Shown here: positions 17,941 to 29,900 of the stretch, one piece after another
How the letters are laid out: every line of letters starts with the position of its first letter
Position numbering within the stretch: the stretch's first letter is position 1
DNA from: Flavobacteriales bacterium
GTDB lineage: Bacteria; Bacteroidota; Bacteroidia; Flavobacteriales_D; Crocinitomicaceae
Assembly: GCA_947454525.1 (NCBI GenBank)
Contig: CANGJM010000003.1
Location: 1 to 64,000, forward strand
Direction: 5' to 3'
Length of the DNA: 64,000 nucleotides
Translations under genes and position numbers: made by a program
Notes under the pieces: generated by a model
Told to the model about the DNA's origin: nothing
The model's input: only the letters and a program-made list of their open reading frames with translations
Databases searched by the model: none

Positions 17941-18025
17941 GTTTGAGCCCCAACGCTCCCGCTCTAAGCACTCACTCTGGCTCTCAGCTCCCATCCGCCG
18001 TAGCTTTAGCGAAGGCGGATCGCTC
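17941..18025 (-). repeat. Hairpin element abutting the stop codon of the 866-aa T9SS adhesin gene
   Basis: Hairpin ATCCGCC...GGCGGAT at 17993-18020, with CTC/GCTC-rich simple sequence at 17950-17992. Read along the minus-strand transcript it begins GAGCGATCCGCCTTCGCT immediately after the TAA at 18026-18028, in the same orientation as the copy inside the kinase gene. No T-run follows, so a standard terminator is unlikely. Confidence 0.8.
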
Positions 18026-20626
18026 TTACTGAATTACTATTTTCTTCTTCACCATCAACTTCCCGGCAGCTACTTCCACGAAGTACAGACCAGCTTGTTC
18101 GCTTAGGTTAATTGTTGTTTCTAGGTCGTTGAAGTCCGTTTGTTCAACGATACGTCCACTGGCATCGAAAATCTGAATGCTTCCTTCTGGCTTGAATCCT
18201 TCGTCTAAGCGGATGATGATTGTTCCTTGGTTGTTGCTGACGATTTGAATATTGTCTGACGTGAGTTCATCCGAACCTAGGCTTTCGAGCTCCATTGGAC
18301 CACCGACAAGAACAGGTGCATTTGCCAATTGGAAATGAACCACAAATCTAGATGCATTTGTACCTGCCTCACCAAAGAATGAATATGTGGGATTAATCGT
18401 TAAGTCTTGAATCACCCCTTCTTGTTTATCTTCGAGGAGTATCAGTCCATCTTCGATGTTCAACTCTTCTGCTTGGAAAATGTATGTTTTGCTTGAAGGC
18501 ATTTCTAAAGTCAATGGAATAGATGTTTTCGCTTTCACGTTTTTCATTCCGTTGATGACCAATTTCTTGGCACTCACCATTGAATAGAACTGTGCGTATC
18601 CACTTGCCGCCATTTTCTCAGAATCGAAATTATCGAAGCTCATCGCTGCGTCTGGGGACATCAATAAAATCACTTGATCCTTGTTTTGTCCGTCCAACAT
18701 GTTCAAGCGCAAGAATGCGGGGAAATCCTGTGGAGTACTTCGTAATCCTGATCCACTTGCTTGATGACTGCGCATAGAATTACTCATGGTTAAAGAACCC
18801 GTTAAATTATCCGCCGACACCTTTACCCAAAATCCTTGCATTGGCGGGATGTAACGATTCATTAGTACACCAGCGTTATTGGTTCCAACATTACTTGTAG
18901 CATTATAAGAATCCAAAACATCCAAAGTGTTTCCTGAAGCGGTGCGTACATACATTGTTGTCGAAACATTCGTTTTTCCAACCAAAGTCCAGTCCAAATA
19001 AGAAGGATAAGGATTACTGATCAAATGACATCCGCGGTAGGTTTGAGTCGTTCCAGTACGTGTAAGTCCAGAAACTGTCACCGTTCCATTCGACAAACTT
19101 GTTCCAGAGAAATTAATGGTTTCACTTGTTTGTCCGCTTCGAAGCACATACGATTTTCCTTGCGTGAGTGTTTGTCCGCTCGTTACTGGAGCATACGCAA
19201 AACTAGATTCGTTCCACTGCCACAATTGGTTTCCAGTAGAAGAAAGCAAGGCTGTACTGGAGGCATCAGAAAGTGCAGCACCTAAGTACCAAAAGCGTCC
19301 GTTTGGCGTGGATCCACCTGAACCGGTGATGGCTTGTTTCACGTTGTAAGTTCCTGATCCCGCAAGAGTACTACTTGATCCCTGAACCAAGGTTGCGCCA
19401 CTATTCAATGTTAACGTTCCATTATTTGTTAGCACTCCATTCACCGTCAATTTTGCATTGGTCAACAAGGAAACATTTGTTCCGGAATTAATGGACACAT
19501 CTGTCAAAATGGGAAAATTGGTAATACCCGTGTAAGGAATCGAAACGCTGGTACTAGCAGTTGGCACTAAATTAGGACTCCAATTTGAAGCATTCGTCCA
19601 ATCTGTCGATGTACCTCCGTTCCAAGTCACATTCAAATTACCATTATTGATGTTGTAATATGAAAGTTGATTTAACTCCAAATTTTGACGTTCAGTTGTC
19701 GTTAACTCTGACTGTAGAATGATCACCTCACTCATATACCCATACCAACTAGGAGATTGATTTTGACCGGAACCAATGTTCAAGGCATTAGAGATACTAT
19801 TTAAATTGGCACTTGGTAATGAATTTGTTCCTAGAGAGTTACCATTTAACCATGCAGCGGAACCGCCTGAACCGTTATACTTCACAGCTGTGCGAATTCG
19901 AGGATATGTGCTTGCGGTTATGGTAAATCCTGCATCATTGTAATAATGATTTAGACAGAATGTCGTTGAATTACAATCTCCATAGTGCAATCCCACGTTA
20001 TTACAACTACAATCCACTCCAACAAACATTCGACTGCTGCCGCCATCGATTTCGCAAACGGAATTAATGCTATACCCATGTCCTGATAACCAAGATGCAG
20101 CACTACTGGTTTGCATAAATGAATAGTTAAACCATGCTGCGACATTACCATAAACGTTTTTCGTTAACACGCCATTTTGAACGATTTTGGGTCTTGCTGT
20201 GTTATTGGACTGAAGGACATGACGGTTGTTTCCACTTTGATCATACCAAACAGCAATAAACATTTGTGAAACACCCGTGAAGAGCGAAGAAAACAAAGTG
20301 GAAGTATTTGCTTTAACCGCTTCATTATAGGTAGACGAACTTGCAGAAATGGTAGAGTTTAATGAAATTGCATTCGCTCCATCCGGATAAACATCGTAAT
20401 AACTCGTACCATTAAAAACCCTGAACAAGGGGCCCGTATAAGCGCTACTTAATAAGCGCAAACTATATGCTGTAGACACAACAGAAGAACTGGAGAGACC
20501 AGTTAAATTTAAGGTATTTTGTGCATGAGAAAAGATGATGGTATTCAAAAATAGAACCATCCAAAAAAAACGTTTTAATGTATTTATCGAATATAATTTA
20601 AAATCAACAATAGGGATTTTTCGCAT
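18026..20626 (-). CDS. T9SS type A cargo with arabinofuranosidase-B-like / LamG-like N-terminus
   Basis: 866 residues. The signal segment ends IIFSHAQ near residue 36. The next 290 residues have the pattern of the alpha-L-arabinofuranosidase B catalytic-fold family (AYSLRLLSSAYTGPLFRV, later FIAVWYDQSGNNRHVLQS), seen also as a lectin-like module in Bacteroidota; activity is not proven. A beta-rich spacer with NNGTLTLNSGATL follows. The last 430 residues are nearly the same as the C-terminus of the giant adhesin at 20957-30667, ending in a T9SS type A signal (IQIFDASGRIVEQTDF, GLYFVEVAAGKLMVKKKIV). The Lys-Lys-Lys end is typical. Probably exported and anchored at the cell surface. Confidence 0.88.
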   Translation of the reverse strand: MRKIPIVDFKLYSINTLKRFFWMVLFLNTIIFSHAQNTLNLTGLSSSSVVSTAYSLRLLSSAYTGPLFRVFNGTSYYDVYPDGANAISLNSTISASSSTYNEAVKANTSTLFSSLFTGVSQMFIAVWYDQSGNNRHVLQSNNTARPKIVQNGVLTKNVYGNVAAWFNYSFMQTSSAASWLSGHGYSINSVCEIDGGSSRMFVGVDCSCNNVGLHYGDCNSTTFCLNHYYNDAGFTITASTYPRIRTAVKYNGSGGSAAWLNGNSLGTNSLPSANLNSISNALNIGSGQNQSPSWYGYMSEVIILQSELTTTERQNLELNQLSYYNINNGNLNVTWNGGTSTDWTNASNWSPNLVPTASTSVSIPYTGITNFPILTDVSINSGTNVSLLTNAKLTVNGVLTNNGTLTLNSGATLVQGSSSTLAGSGTYNVKQAITGSGGSTPNGRFWYLGAALSDASSTALLSSTGNQLWQWNESSFAYAPVTSGQTLTQGKSYVLRSGQTSETINFSGTSLSNGTVTVSGLTRTGTTQTYRGCHLISNPYPSYLDWTLVGKTNVSTTMYVRTASGNTLDVLDSYNATSNVGTNNAGVLMNRYIPPMQGFWVKVSADNLTGSLTMSNSMRSHQASGSGLRSTPQDFPAFLRLNMLDGQNKDQVILLMSPDAAMSFDNFDSEKMAASGYAQFYSMVSAKKLVINGMKNVKAKTSIPLTLEMPSSKTYIFQAEELNIEDGLILLEDKQEGVIQDLTINPTYSFFGEAGTNASRFVVHFQLANAPVLVGGPMELESLGSDELTSDNIQIVSNNQGTIIIRLDEGFKPEGSIQIFDASGRIVEQTDFNDLETTINLSEQAGLYFVEVAAGKLMVKKKIVIQ

Positions 20627-20680
20627 GAGATGAACTTAGCACCCTAAAATACTAAACTTATTTTAATCAATGATAATCAA

Positions 20681-20857
20681 TTACTTAAAAAACTTCAAGG
20701 GATTAAATTCCAAACTATTCCCCGGGTTGTTCGGAATCCCTTGTCCGGTGGACGTCGTGAAAAACGTAAACTCCGTATCAATTTGGATTTTCTCCACCTG
20801 TGGCGATGTGTATGCCTTACGTTGCCCTTTCTCTGTTTTCGTTGCTTGGGTATGCAT
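20681..20857 (-). CDS. Small 58-residue peptide resembling a RiPP-type precursor
   Basis: ATG at 20855-20857, TAA at 20681-20683. The sequence runs MHTQATKTEKGQRKAYTSPQ, then VEKIQIDTEFTFFTTSTGQG, then IPNNPGNSLEFNPLKFFK. The block Y-x-S-P-x-V-E-x-I-x-I-D-x-E followed by a Ser/Thr/Gly/Pro/Asn-rich tail and a hydrophobic end resembles the many small Bacteroidota proteins of the form KxYxxPxxExIxID that look like leader plus core. It lies between the two T9SS adhesin genes on the same strand, about 3.5 kb from the PqqD/kinase cassette. Too short for usual gene callers. The precursor role is inference; coding is supported by the motif and by the open frame. Confidence 0.6.
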   Translation of the reverse strand: MHTQATKTEKGQRKAYTSPQVEKIQIDTEFTFFTTSTGQGIPNNPGNSLEFNPLKFFK

Positions 20858-20956
20858 GTTGTATTGTTTAGTGTTTTTTATTCGTTTTTCGATTCCCGTT
20901 TTCCGATTCCCGATATTTCGGGACGTTGACCGAGGTCCGCTCTGTTTCTGTTTCTG
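20858..20956 (-). repeat. Simple-sequence element with hairpin next to the giant adhesin stop codon
   Basis: Read on the minus strand, CAGAAACAGAAACAGAGCGG directly follows the TAA at 20957-20959, and TCCCGA-TATT-TCGGGA forms a hairpin at 20908-20923. The GAGCGGA and CAGAGC words match the flanks of the other elements, but the ATCCGCC hairpin itself is absent. It may end the adhesin transcript or stabilise its 3' end. Confidence 0.5.
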
Positions 20957-23900
20957 TTAATTAATCACAATTTTCTTCTTCACCATCAACTTCCCAGCAG
21001 CTACTTCCACGAAGTACATCCCCGCTTGTTCGTTTAACTGAATCATTGTTTCCTGGTCCTTGAAATCCGTTTGTTCAACTAGACGCCCACTCGCATCGAA
21101 AATACGGATGTTTCCTTCTGGCTTGAATCCTTCGTCTAGGCGGACAATCACCGTTCCTTGGTTGTTGCTAACGATTTGAATGTTGTCCGACATCAGTTCA
21201 TCTGAGCCCAAACTTTCCAACTCTTGTGGTCCACCTACTAATACCGGCGCAGTCGCCAATTGGAAGTGAACCACGAAGCGCGTTTCATTCGTTCCTGCGT
21301 TTCCGAAGAAGGAATACGTTGGATTAATCGTTAAGTCTTGGATTACTCCTTCTTGTTTATCCTCGAGGAGAATGAGTCCATCTTCGATGTTAAACTCCTC
21401 AGCTTGGAAGGTATAGCTTTTGCTTGTTGGCATGACTAGCGTCAAGGGAACGGAAGTTTTCGCTTTCACGTTTTTCATTCCGTTAATCACCAATTTCGTT
21501 GCGTTCACCGTGGAATAGAACTGTGCATACCCACTTGCGGACATTTTCTCAGAATCGAAATTATCCAAGCTCATCGTAGCATCCGGGGACATCAATAAAA
21601 TCACTTGGTCCTTGTTTTGTCCATCGATCATGTTGAAGCGCAAGTAAGCTGGAAAATCGATTGCGGAACTGCGTAAACCTGATCCACTTGACTGATGACT
21701 ACGCATCGAGTTATTCATGGTCAAGGAACCTGTTAGTCCATCTGTTGTTACCTTCACCCAGAATCCTTGCATTGGCGCAATGTATTTGGTCATGGTTGGA
21801 CCCGAAATGTTTGTTCCTTGTCCGTTGTATGAATTGTAGGTTTCTAATACATCAATTGAACTATTTGAAGCAGTTCGTACATACATTGTGGTCGAGACAT
21901 TTGTTTTAGTAACTGCATCCCAATCTAAATAACTTGGGTACGGATTACTCACCAAATGACAACCTCTAAACTGTTGTGTGGTACCTGTTCGCGTTAAATT
22001 AGGGACAGTCACTGTTCCATTGGACAAGCCCGTTCCGGAGAAGTTAATCGTCTCGCTTGTTTGTCCACTGCGCAACACGTATGATTTTCCTTGTGTGAGG
22101 GTTTGTCCGCTTGAAACAGTAGCGTAGCCAATAGTGATGCCACCCGCCCCTTCATTCCACTGCCACAATTGATTTCCAGTTGACGACAACAATGCTGTAC
22201 TTAATCCATTTGAAAGCGGACTACCTAAATACCAGAAGCGTCCGTTTGGCGTGGACCCACCAGAACCGGTGATGTCTTGTTTCACGTTGTAAATACCGCC
22301 TGTAATAGAGCTAAATTCACCTTGTAACAATGTTGCACCACTATTTAATGTGAAAGTTCCATTATTGGTAATTGTCCCATTAATTGTTGCTTTACCCGTT
22401 CCACTTATTGCGAGCTCTTTCAAAGATGCGATGATGAAAGCACCGGTTGTTTCTGCGTTATTCAACTCATTCGTGACAGTCAAATTATCATTGAGAGTGA
22501 CAGTACCTGCTCCATTTGGTTTAGAAAGATTATAGATATTACCACTGAATAAGGAAGTTGGTAAACTCAAGGCATCTGTATTGGTAAATGATACGGTTCC
22601 TGCATCTGCATCGATGTTTCCACTTGTTCGACTAACTGATCCAGCGATAGTTAATGTATTTGCGCCAATATCTAAAGTTCCGGATGTTAAGGTTAATGCA
22701 CCGGTTGTTGTAAATGATTGATTTAACGTAACACCAGCACTTCTGTTGATGGTTAAATTTTTCACGGTATTTGGTGGTATTGTCGTAAATGTTCCTGAAG
22801 TTGCACCATTAAATTCATAGTTAGCAGCACTACTAAACGATTTAGATGTAGTTGTTATTGAACCAGCAACACCAGTTGCATTGGAGGTTTTTAAAGTAGC
22901 GCCAGCAGATAAGGTAAATGTACCAGCACCAGAAACCGCCAAACTGCTGCAATCTATGATTCCACTTGTACCACCACCAACTGTTAATGATCTGTTTGTT
23001 GCAACAGGTAAATCATTAATTAAAGTAAGCGAAGCTCCATCTGCAATAGTCCAATTGATATTTGTATTGGTTAAGGTTCCTGCACTTCGGGTAAATGTTT
23101 TGCCAGAACCTGTGAAGTTAATTGTTGAAGTATTTGAGTTTCCAGTACTTTTTAATGTACCACCGGTTTGGTTATAGTTTCCTCCAAGGTTAATTATTCT
23201 TGAATTCGAACTGCCGGCAGATGAAGCTAAATCTAATATACCACCTTGTATAATTAAATCACCTGCTATAGTTAAATTTAAATTTGTTGATGATGAAAGT
23301 CTAATTTCACGTGTACCTCCTATACTTACTAATGTAAAATTACCATTAATTGTTGTTACCCCACTTCCAAATTGTAAAGAAGCCCCAAGATCATTGGTAT
23401 TGTTAATCGTCAAATTGCCAAAAGTAATTGTTGGCAAACTACTTGTTGATGTATTATAACTTCGAATTTCGAAATTACTTGTATTATTAAAACTTTCTGA
23501 TCCTCCAAAAATTGTTGTACCGAATGCTCCCGAATTATTATGTATATAAGTTCCCCCATTGTCTATCTGAAAAGTTGCATCACCAAAAATTGTTATGGCA
23601 AAATCTGATTTTAGTGTTCCTCCACTTTCTATTTGTAGTTTTGAGCCTAAACCACCAAATGACCAAAGAGCAGAGGTAGTCATTGTATGTGAATTCTGAA
23701 TTACAAAATTAGCTGTAGTTGTAAAATCAGTAGGTGTTGCACCGCCACCTGTTCGTATACTGTTCCAATTATTGTACGCAGCTGGATTTCCAGAAGCTTG
23801 TGAATAATAAGTTGGAGTAGCAACAAGTTGACTACCTATTGCAGGAGAATTAGTTAAATAATTTTCTAACCCAGAACCAGCGGTACCGTTGGAAGCAAAA

Positions 23901-26900
23901 ACAGCTACAAAATAGGTGTGTCCATCAATTAAATTTGTAATACTAACAGTACTAAGAGTTGCTCGGTATACAACAAAATTACCTGATGAAGTTCCAATTT
24001 CTGTACCTACTCCAAAAGAACCATTTGCACTATAGCTAGTGCCATCAACAGGATAAGCATCAACAGCAGTTACATCTTTAACAATAACAAGTGATCCAGT
24101 GGATGGTGTTACACCGTCACCACCTTTTGTCCAGTTAATTGTAAATCCAGTTGAAGATACATTCGTAAAATTAACACCATTTGCTTGAACTGTTGGTTCC
24201 GCGAATAGAGTTGTTTTACTTCCTGTTAAATATGATGTGGTTCGATAATTTGCACTCGCGCCAGAACCGTTGTATTCATATACATCAAAAGCATAAGCTG
24301 TACCTGCAGATAAATCTGTAATTGTTACAGTATTGCCAGTTCCATTATAAACAACAACATTTCCCGTTCCTGTAGTAACATTAGACACATCTGTAAAAGA
24401 GGCACTATTAACAACATATCCATTTGCATCGGTTGGCAACACTCTAGTTGTTGCATTTAATCTTGCTACTACAATTCTGTTTGCCCCATTTCCTGACGTA
24501 AAACTAACTTGAATGGAACTTGTTGTATATGTAGGGAAACTAATCGATGACGATATTGTACTTGGTTCTGAAGCAAGTGTTGTAATTGTTCCAACAGTTG
24601 TATAATTAGTTCCATAATTATTAGTTGCATATGCTTTATAACTAATAGATAATCCTGAAGGTAATCCGGTCGTTGCAACTGTAGAAACTCCTGTTGTGCC
24701 TGTGCCTGGAAGTTTAGTCACATTTGAACCACCAATAACTGGGTTTGCATTCAATGAAGTTTCTGACCAAACGATTCCACGTTCGGTTATTGGGTCTCCA
24801 CCATCACTTGTAACGTTTCCACCTAGCGTAGCAGTTGTAATTGATACACTTGCCGACGTGGGTGTTGTTATGGTTGGTGCGGTAGGTGTACTCGTGGTTC
24901 CTGTTGCTGAAGGAATTGTAGCTGCAGTATAATAATTATAAGTACCAGTATTTGTTGCATCCCAATTATATGGAAGCAAAGTAAAGCTATAGGATGTGGC
25001 ATAAGCCAAACCACTTATTGTTGTTGATGTAGTTGCTGTATTGGTAATAATAGCAGCCACAGTTCCATCACCTATGGTATTACCAACTGAATAATTTGTT
25101 GCATTCGTCGGCGTTCCTGTTGGTGCTGAATTACCCGATTTTTGTAATATAATATATCCAGCTGCATTGGTAATTGTACTGGCAGCGGAAAAAGTAAGTG
25201 TTAAAGAAGTGGTAGATGCTGCAGCAGCTGTAAACGATGCCGCATGTGTCGAAATATCTGAACTCAATGTAATGGAATTAGCTGGATTTCCAGTAGCAGT
25301 AGCTGTGAAATAATTAATTGTAGCCGCTGTTGGAGTAACATCACTATTGTAATCAAAAACTTGAACATAAAATGCTGTGGCAGCTGTTAAATTAGTAACG
25401 GTAACTGTACTTCCTGTTCCATCATAAATGCAATAATAGCCTGATGTGCCTAACTGCGTACCTTTACTATTCCAATCGCTACTTGCAGTATAAGCATTGG
25501 CATCACTAGGATTGGTAATACTTCCAGCTGCTGCTTTCATAAATACTGCCCTTCTTCCTCCATTACCATTGGTCCATGAAACAACCAGAGAGGTGGCTGT
25601 TTGACTACTAAATACAACTGCAGTAGCTTGAGTGGATGGCTCTGTTCCTACAGTATAAAAAGTAGTTGGTGTGGTATAACTCGTACCTTGACTATTGGTT
25701 GCATACGCACTGTAACTTATTTGAGTTGAAGTTGGTAATGATGTAGCTGAAGTTGTAAATACTCCGGTAGTTCCAGTTCCTGCTAGATTGGTAACGTTTG
25801 AACCTGAAAGCTGAGGAACATTATTTAAACTTGTTTCTGACCAAACTACACCTCTTGCAGTAATTGCTGCACCACCATCACTTGTAACATTTCCTCCTAA
25901 TGTAGCTGTTGTACTTAGAATTGCAGTAGCTGTTGGTGTTGAAATTGTTGGAACAACAGAGGAAGAAGTATTTTCGCTTGCACTTGTTCCAAATGAGGTT
26001 GCTGTATTATCTCCATTACGAGCTTTTACTTGAAAAGCATACGCAGTTCCACCACTTAAACCAGTAACTGTTTTAGTTCCCCAAACAGAAGCAGTTTGCC
26101 ATATGGCACTTGCACCTAAACTTCCGTTTGTCTGCACATAATAACTACTTCCAGTTTCTTGAATGGCAAATTCTGTAATGCTCGGATTTGAATTGCCATC
26201 AATTAAAACATCTAATGTTGTATTAGTTGGGTTATTAACTGTTGGCGTGCCTGGTGTATTTGCTAAAGTATAAAAAGTTAGATTAGAACCATTGGTAGTA
26301 CCTAAACTATTGGTAGCATTTGCTCTAAAATTATATTGTGTATTTACACTTAGTGAACCTATGGTGGAAGTAATGGAAGTAGCTCCGGTTGCTGCCGCAA
26401 TACTTGCAGGACTAGCGGTACCCGAAGAACCATAAGAAGTGGTAGTTCCATAATCAAATCCTGGAGTGGTAGTGCTACCATTGTCATTTACTGTTCCATT
26501 TAATACAGCACCTGTGGTACTTATAGAACTTGCAGCTGAACTTGTTACAGTTGGTGTTCCTGGTTCACCTAAATAGAAATCTCCAAAAGAAGTAACACCC
26601 GTTAATTGAGAACTTGTACTGGTTAATGTTCCAACTGTAGGATTGGACCAAGCACTTGAAGTGAGCTTTGCACCAACAAAAGAACTGGTGGCAGCACTTC
26701 CTTGAATATCGCCAGCAACAAAAGTAAAGGTTGGATCAAAACTGCTTAGGGTAATTCCGCTATTGGTTAATGTCCAATAACGATTTAAATATTTTGTTGG
26801 ATGGATACCAGAAGCAGATGCAGGTGCAGCACCTGGAATGGTGGTACTTGCTGTTAAATCGCCTGCCGCTGTTACACTTGTTAATACCAATGTTACAGGT

Positions 26901-29900
26901 GTGTAATTGCTAACATCTCCAATTTCGAATGTTCTAGATGTAGCACTAACTGCCACATTTTTTTGCAAATTCCCAACGACGTGTCCGCTTGTTCTAGAAA
27001 CTGACCCAGCTGATGTAAGTATTACTTTGTTTGAACCTGTAGTTATTTTACCTGAAGTAAAGGTAAGTGTACCGCCAATAGTTAAATCTGATCCTAAAGT
27101 TATACCACCGGTACCATTCATCGTAATATTTTTGCATGTACCTGTAAACGTACTTGCAGGAATCGTTAATGCACTGGTATTGGTAAATGCTACTGTGGCG
27201 CTGGCATTGCTTGCGTCTATATTTCCTGTATATGTTGTACCATCTCTGTTAATGGTTGAGCCGCTTAATGTAAGCGTATTTGCCCCAACTGTTAAAGTGC
27301 CGCTGGTAAGTGATAATGTGCCAGTGGTAGTTAAGGATTGACTTAATGCTACACCTAAGCTTCTATTTATTGTTAAATTATTAACTGTACTTGCTATGGG
27401 AGTGGTTGTAAAAGTGCCTGTAGCTGCCCCTTGAAATTCGTAATTGGCACCACTGCTAAATGATCTAGCACCTGATGTTTGTACTGACCCCGTAGCGCCA
27501 GAGGAAATCAGACCTGCGCTATTTGCTGTAATAACAGAAGCTCCTGTACTTAATGTAAATTTTGGTGCCACAACTGTAGAAAATCCAGTAGCCGAAGTAT
27601 TTGTACCATTAACAATTGCAAATGCACCAAAATCTAAAGTCGCTCCGTTTGCAACGGTCAGAGTAGTAATATTCGAAGAATTGAAAGAGTAATTATTAAG
27701 AGGTAAATTCGTCAACAATTGCAACGTTCCTGCATTCACGTTAATGTCTATTGGTGCGTTAGTATTGTTAAATGTAGTTCCAGAATTACTGAATGTTTTT
27801 GTACCTGATCCTGTAAAATTTATTATTGCTTTATTTGCTGCTGAACTATTCGTAATAATACCTCCATTTGCAATACTAATATTACCTGAAACATTTAACG
27901 TCCCCAATCCTCCTGTAGAGTTAGATGCACCAAAATTTAAATTTAAACCTGAAGTTGCACCAATAGTAAGATTTCCACCTATACTTAATGTACTATTCCC
28001 ATCTGCATTATTGTTTAGTCTCAGAAGAAAGGCATTTGTATTTGTGATATTGAAATTTCCATTAATAGTTGTAAGTGTATTATTTAGATGTAGTGACGCA
28101 GCTTGTGATGAACAGTTCCAAGTAAAATTACCAAATGACTGGGATAAACCAGTTGGCAAAGTTGGTGTAGTAATACCAATAATGTTACAGGTTGAATTTA
28201 AATCCCACGAAGCAGTTGGTATTGATCCTCCATTAATATTATGCGTGTAAGTGCCCCCAGATAAAAAGCTACCAGTACCAGTCATCGTAACTGTTCCTGA
28301 ATTGTAGAGTGTTCCATTTACCTGAATATCTGTTCCTGTTCCATCTGCTACAGTCAAAGTTTGACTAGCCGCTACTGTCACTTGACCACCTGAATTTATA
28401 ACTAGTTGATCGGCAGAAACAGATGCCGCAACAGTAACAGTATGACCGTTTAATATTGTAACTGTGTTTGCACTTGTTGTAGGTGCTAATGTAGCTGTTA
28501 TCCAATTGGTAGAACCATCTATTGAACTTTCCCAGGTACCTACAGTTGCCCAGTTGCCACTTGCTTTTGAACGGAAATAATCGCTTACAGCAGTAGGTAC
28601 TGTTACAGTAATTCCAGCAGCGCTATTGGCTGAAAGACTACCCGATGTTAATGTTAACGTTGTTGGACCGCCTGCTGAAGAAAACTGGAAGGCAGCAGGG
28701 AAGGTAAATACACCATTACTGATGGTACCACCTGTTGTAGTAGTTGATTGAGTTAAAGAAGATGAATTACTAATAGAATAGCTAGGGTATGCAAAATCAA
28801 TATCTGTACTACCGCTTGCTCCATCCTTTGCCGTAACTACCGGAGTAGTGGTCAAATTAGTATTAGTTGAAGCAGTTGTTGGAGGTTGAGTTGTATAAAA
28901 AAGACCGCTGGCTGTAACAATTAATTTGTTAGCTGTATTGGTAGAACCTGTGATGTCACTTGCTGCTCCACCAGCATTTGTAGCAGCAAAACCTGAACCT
29001 GCAGTTGACGCTGTGGTTGCAGTTGAAGAAACTGTTAACTGTATTTGTTGGTTATCAGTAACTGTTGTATTAAAGCTGGCATACACACTAAAAGTTCTGT
29101 TGCCATTATCTGCAGCAACAATTGATGGAGATAAGGCAATAGTTGTAGCTGATGCACTTACAGCAACTTCCCCCACAAATGCAGTACTTGTATTGTCATA
29201 CACCGCAAGTCGTCTCAAATTCGCAAAATTCCCAACTGTAAATGAAATTGAACTTAAGGTTGTAGCAAGACCATCTACGTCTGAACTACCTGCTCCATCT
29301 CGTAAAGTAAATTCTGCAATTTTTATATTATTGGTCCCTGCTCCTGATGTAGTGATGTTAGCCGATTGATAACTTCCATAAGCAAGGTTTGTTGGCTCTG
29401 TAAAACCATAGCTTCGTATGATGTCAGATGCGGCAGAATTAGCAAGAACCCTTGAGTTACTTGCCATTGAGCCTGAATTAGTAGTTAGTGTTGTAACAAA
29501 AGCTCCCGAACCAATACTTATACCTACCGGTGTGCTTGTACCTGTACCCGAAACATCTGCAACAATCAGGTAATTTCTGACTGCGGAAAACCCTGTTTCA
29601 TTAGTAATATTGATAGTTGTTGTTGTATTGCTTGGAAATGAGATGGCAGCGGTTGAAACATCTGCATCTGCTGTGCCGCCAGTACCATTAATAATTCCAT
29701 CACCATTAAAATCACGATAGATACGTACATTGCTAACATCTGTTCCGGTCACCAATGTGGTACCTGTTATGTTAACACTTGTAAAATTTGCTGAAGCACT
29801 TGGTGTAACGGAAAAACCTGCTAAAGGTACATTTGTACTTCCTCTTGTAATGGTGCTTATTGGTTGAGTTCCGTATGCTGCAAGGGTAGAGGTTGAAGAA

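Noticed and set aside
20670..20960. 96-codon plus-strand frame with Cys/Phe-rich end
   Set aside because: No family motif; it runs through the simple-sequence element and is antisense to the better supported 58-codon peptide gene.
26907..29369. Several plus-strand frames of 80-170 codons rich in Val/Pro/Ala
   Set aside because: Shadows of the Thr/Val/Asn/Ser-rich giant adhesin code; no motifs, no start context, no order.
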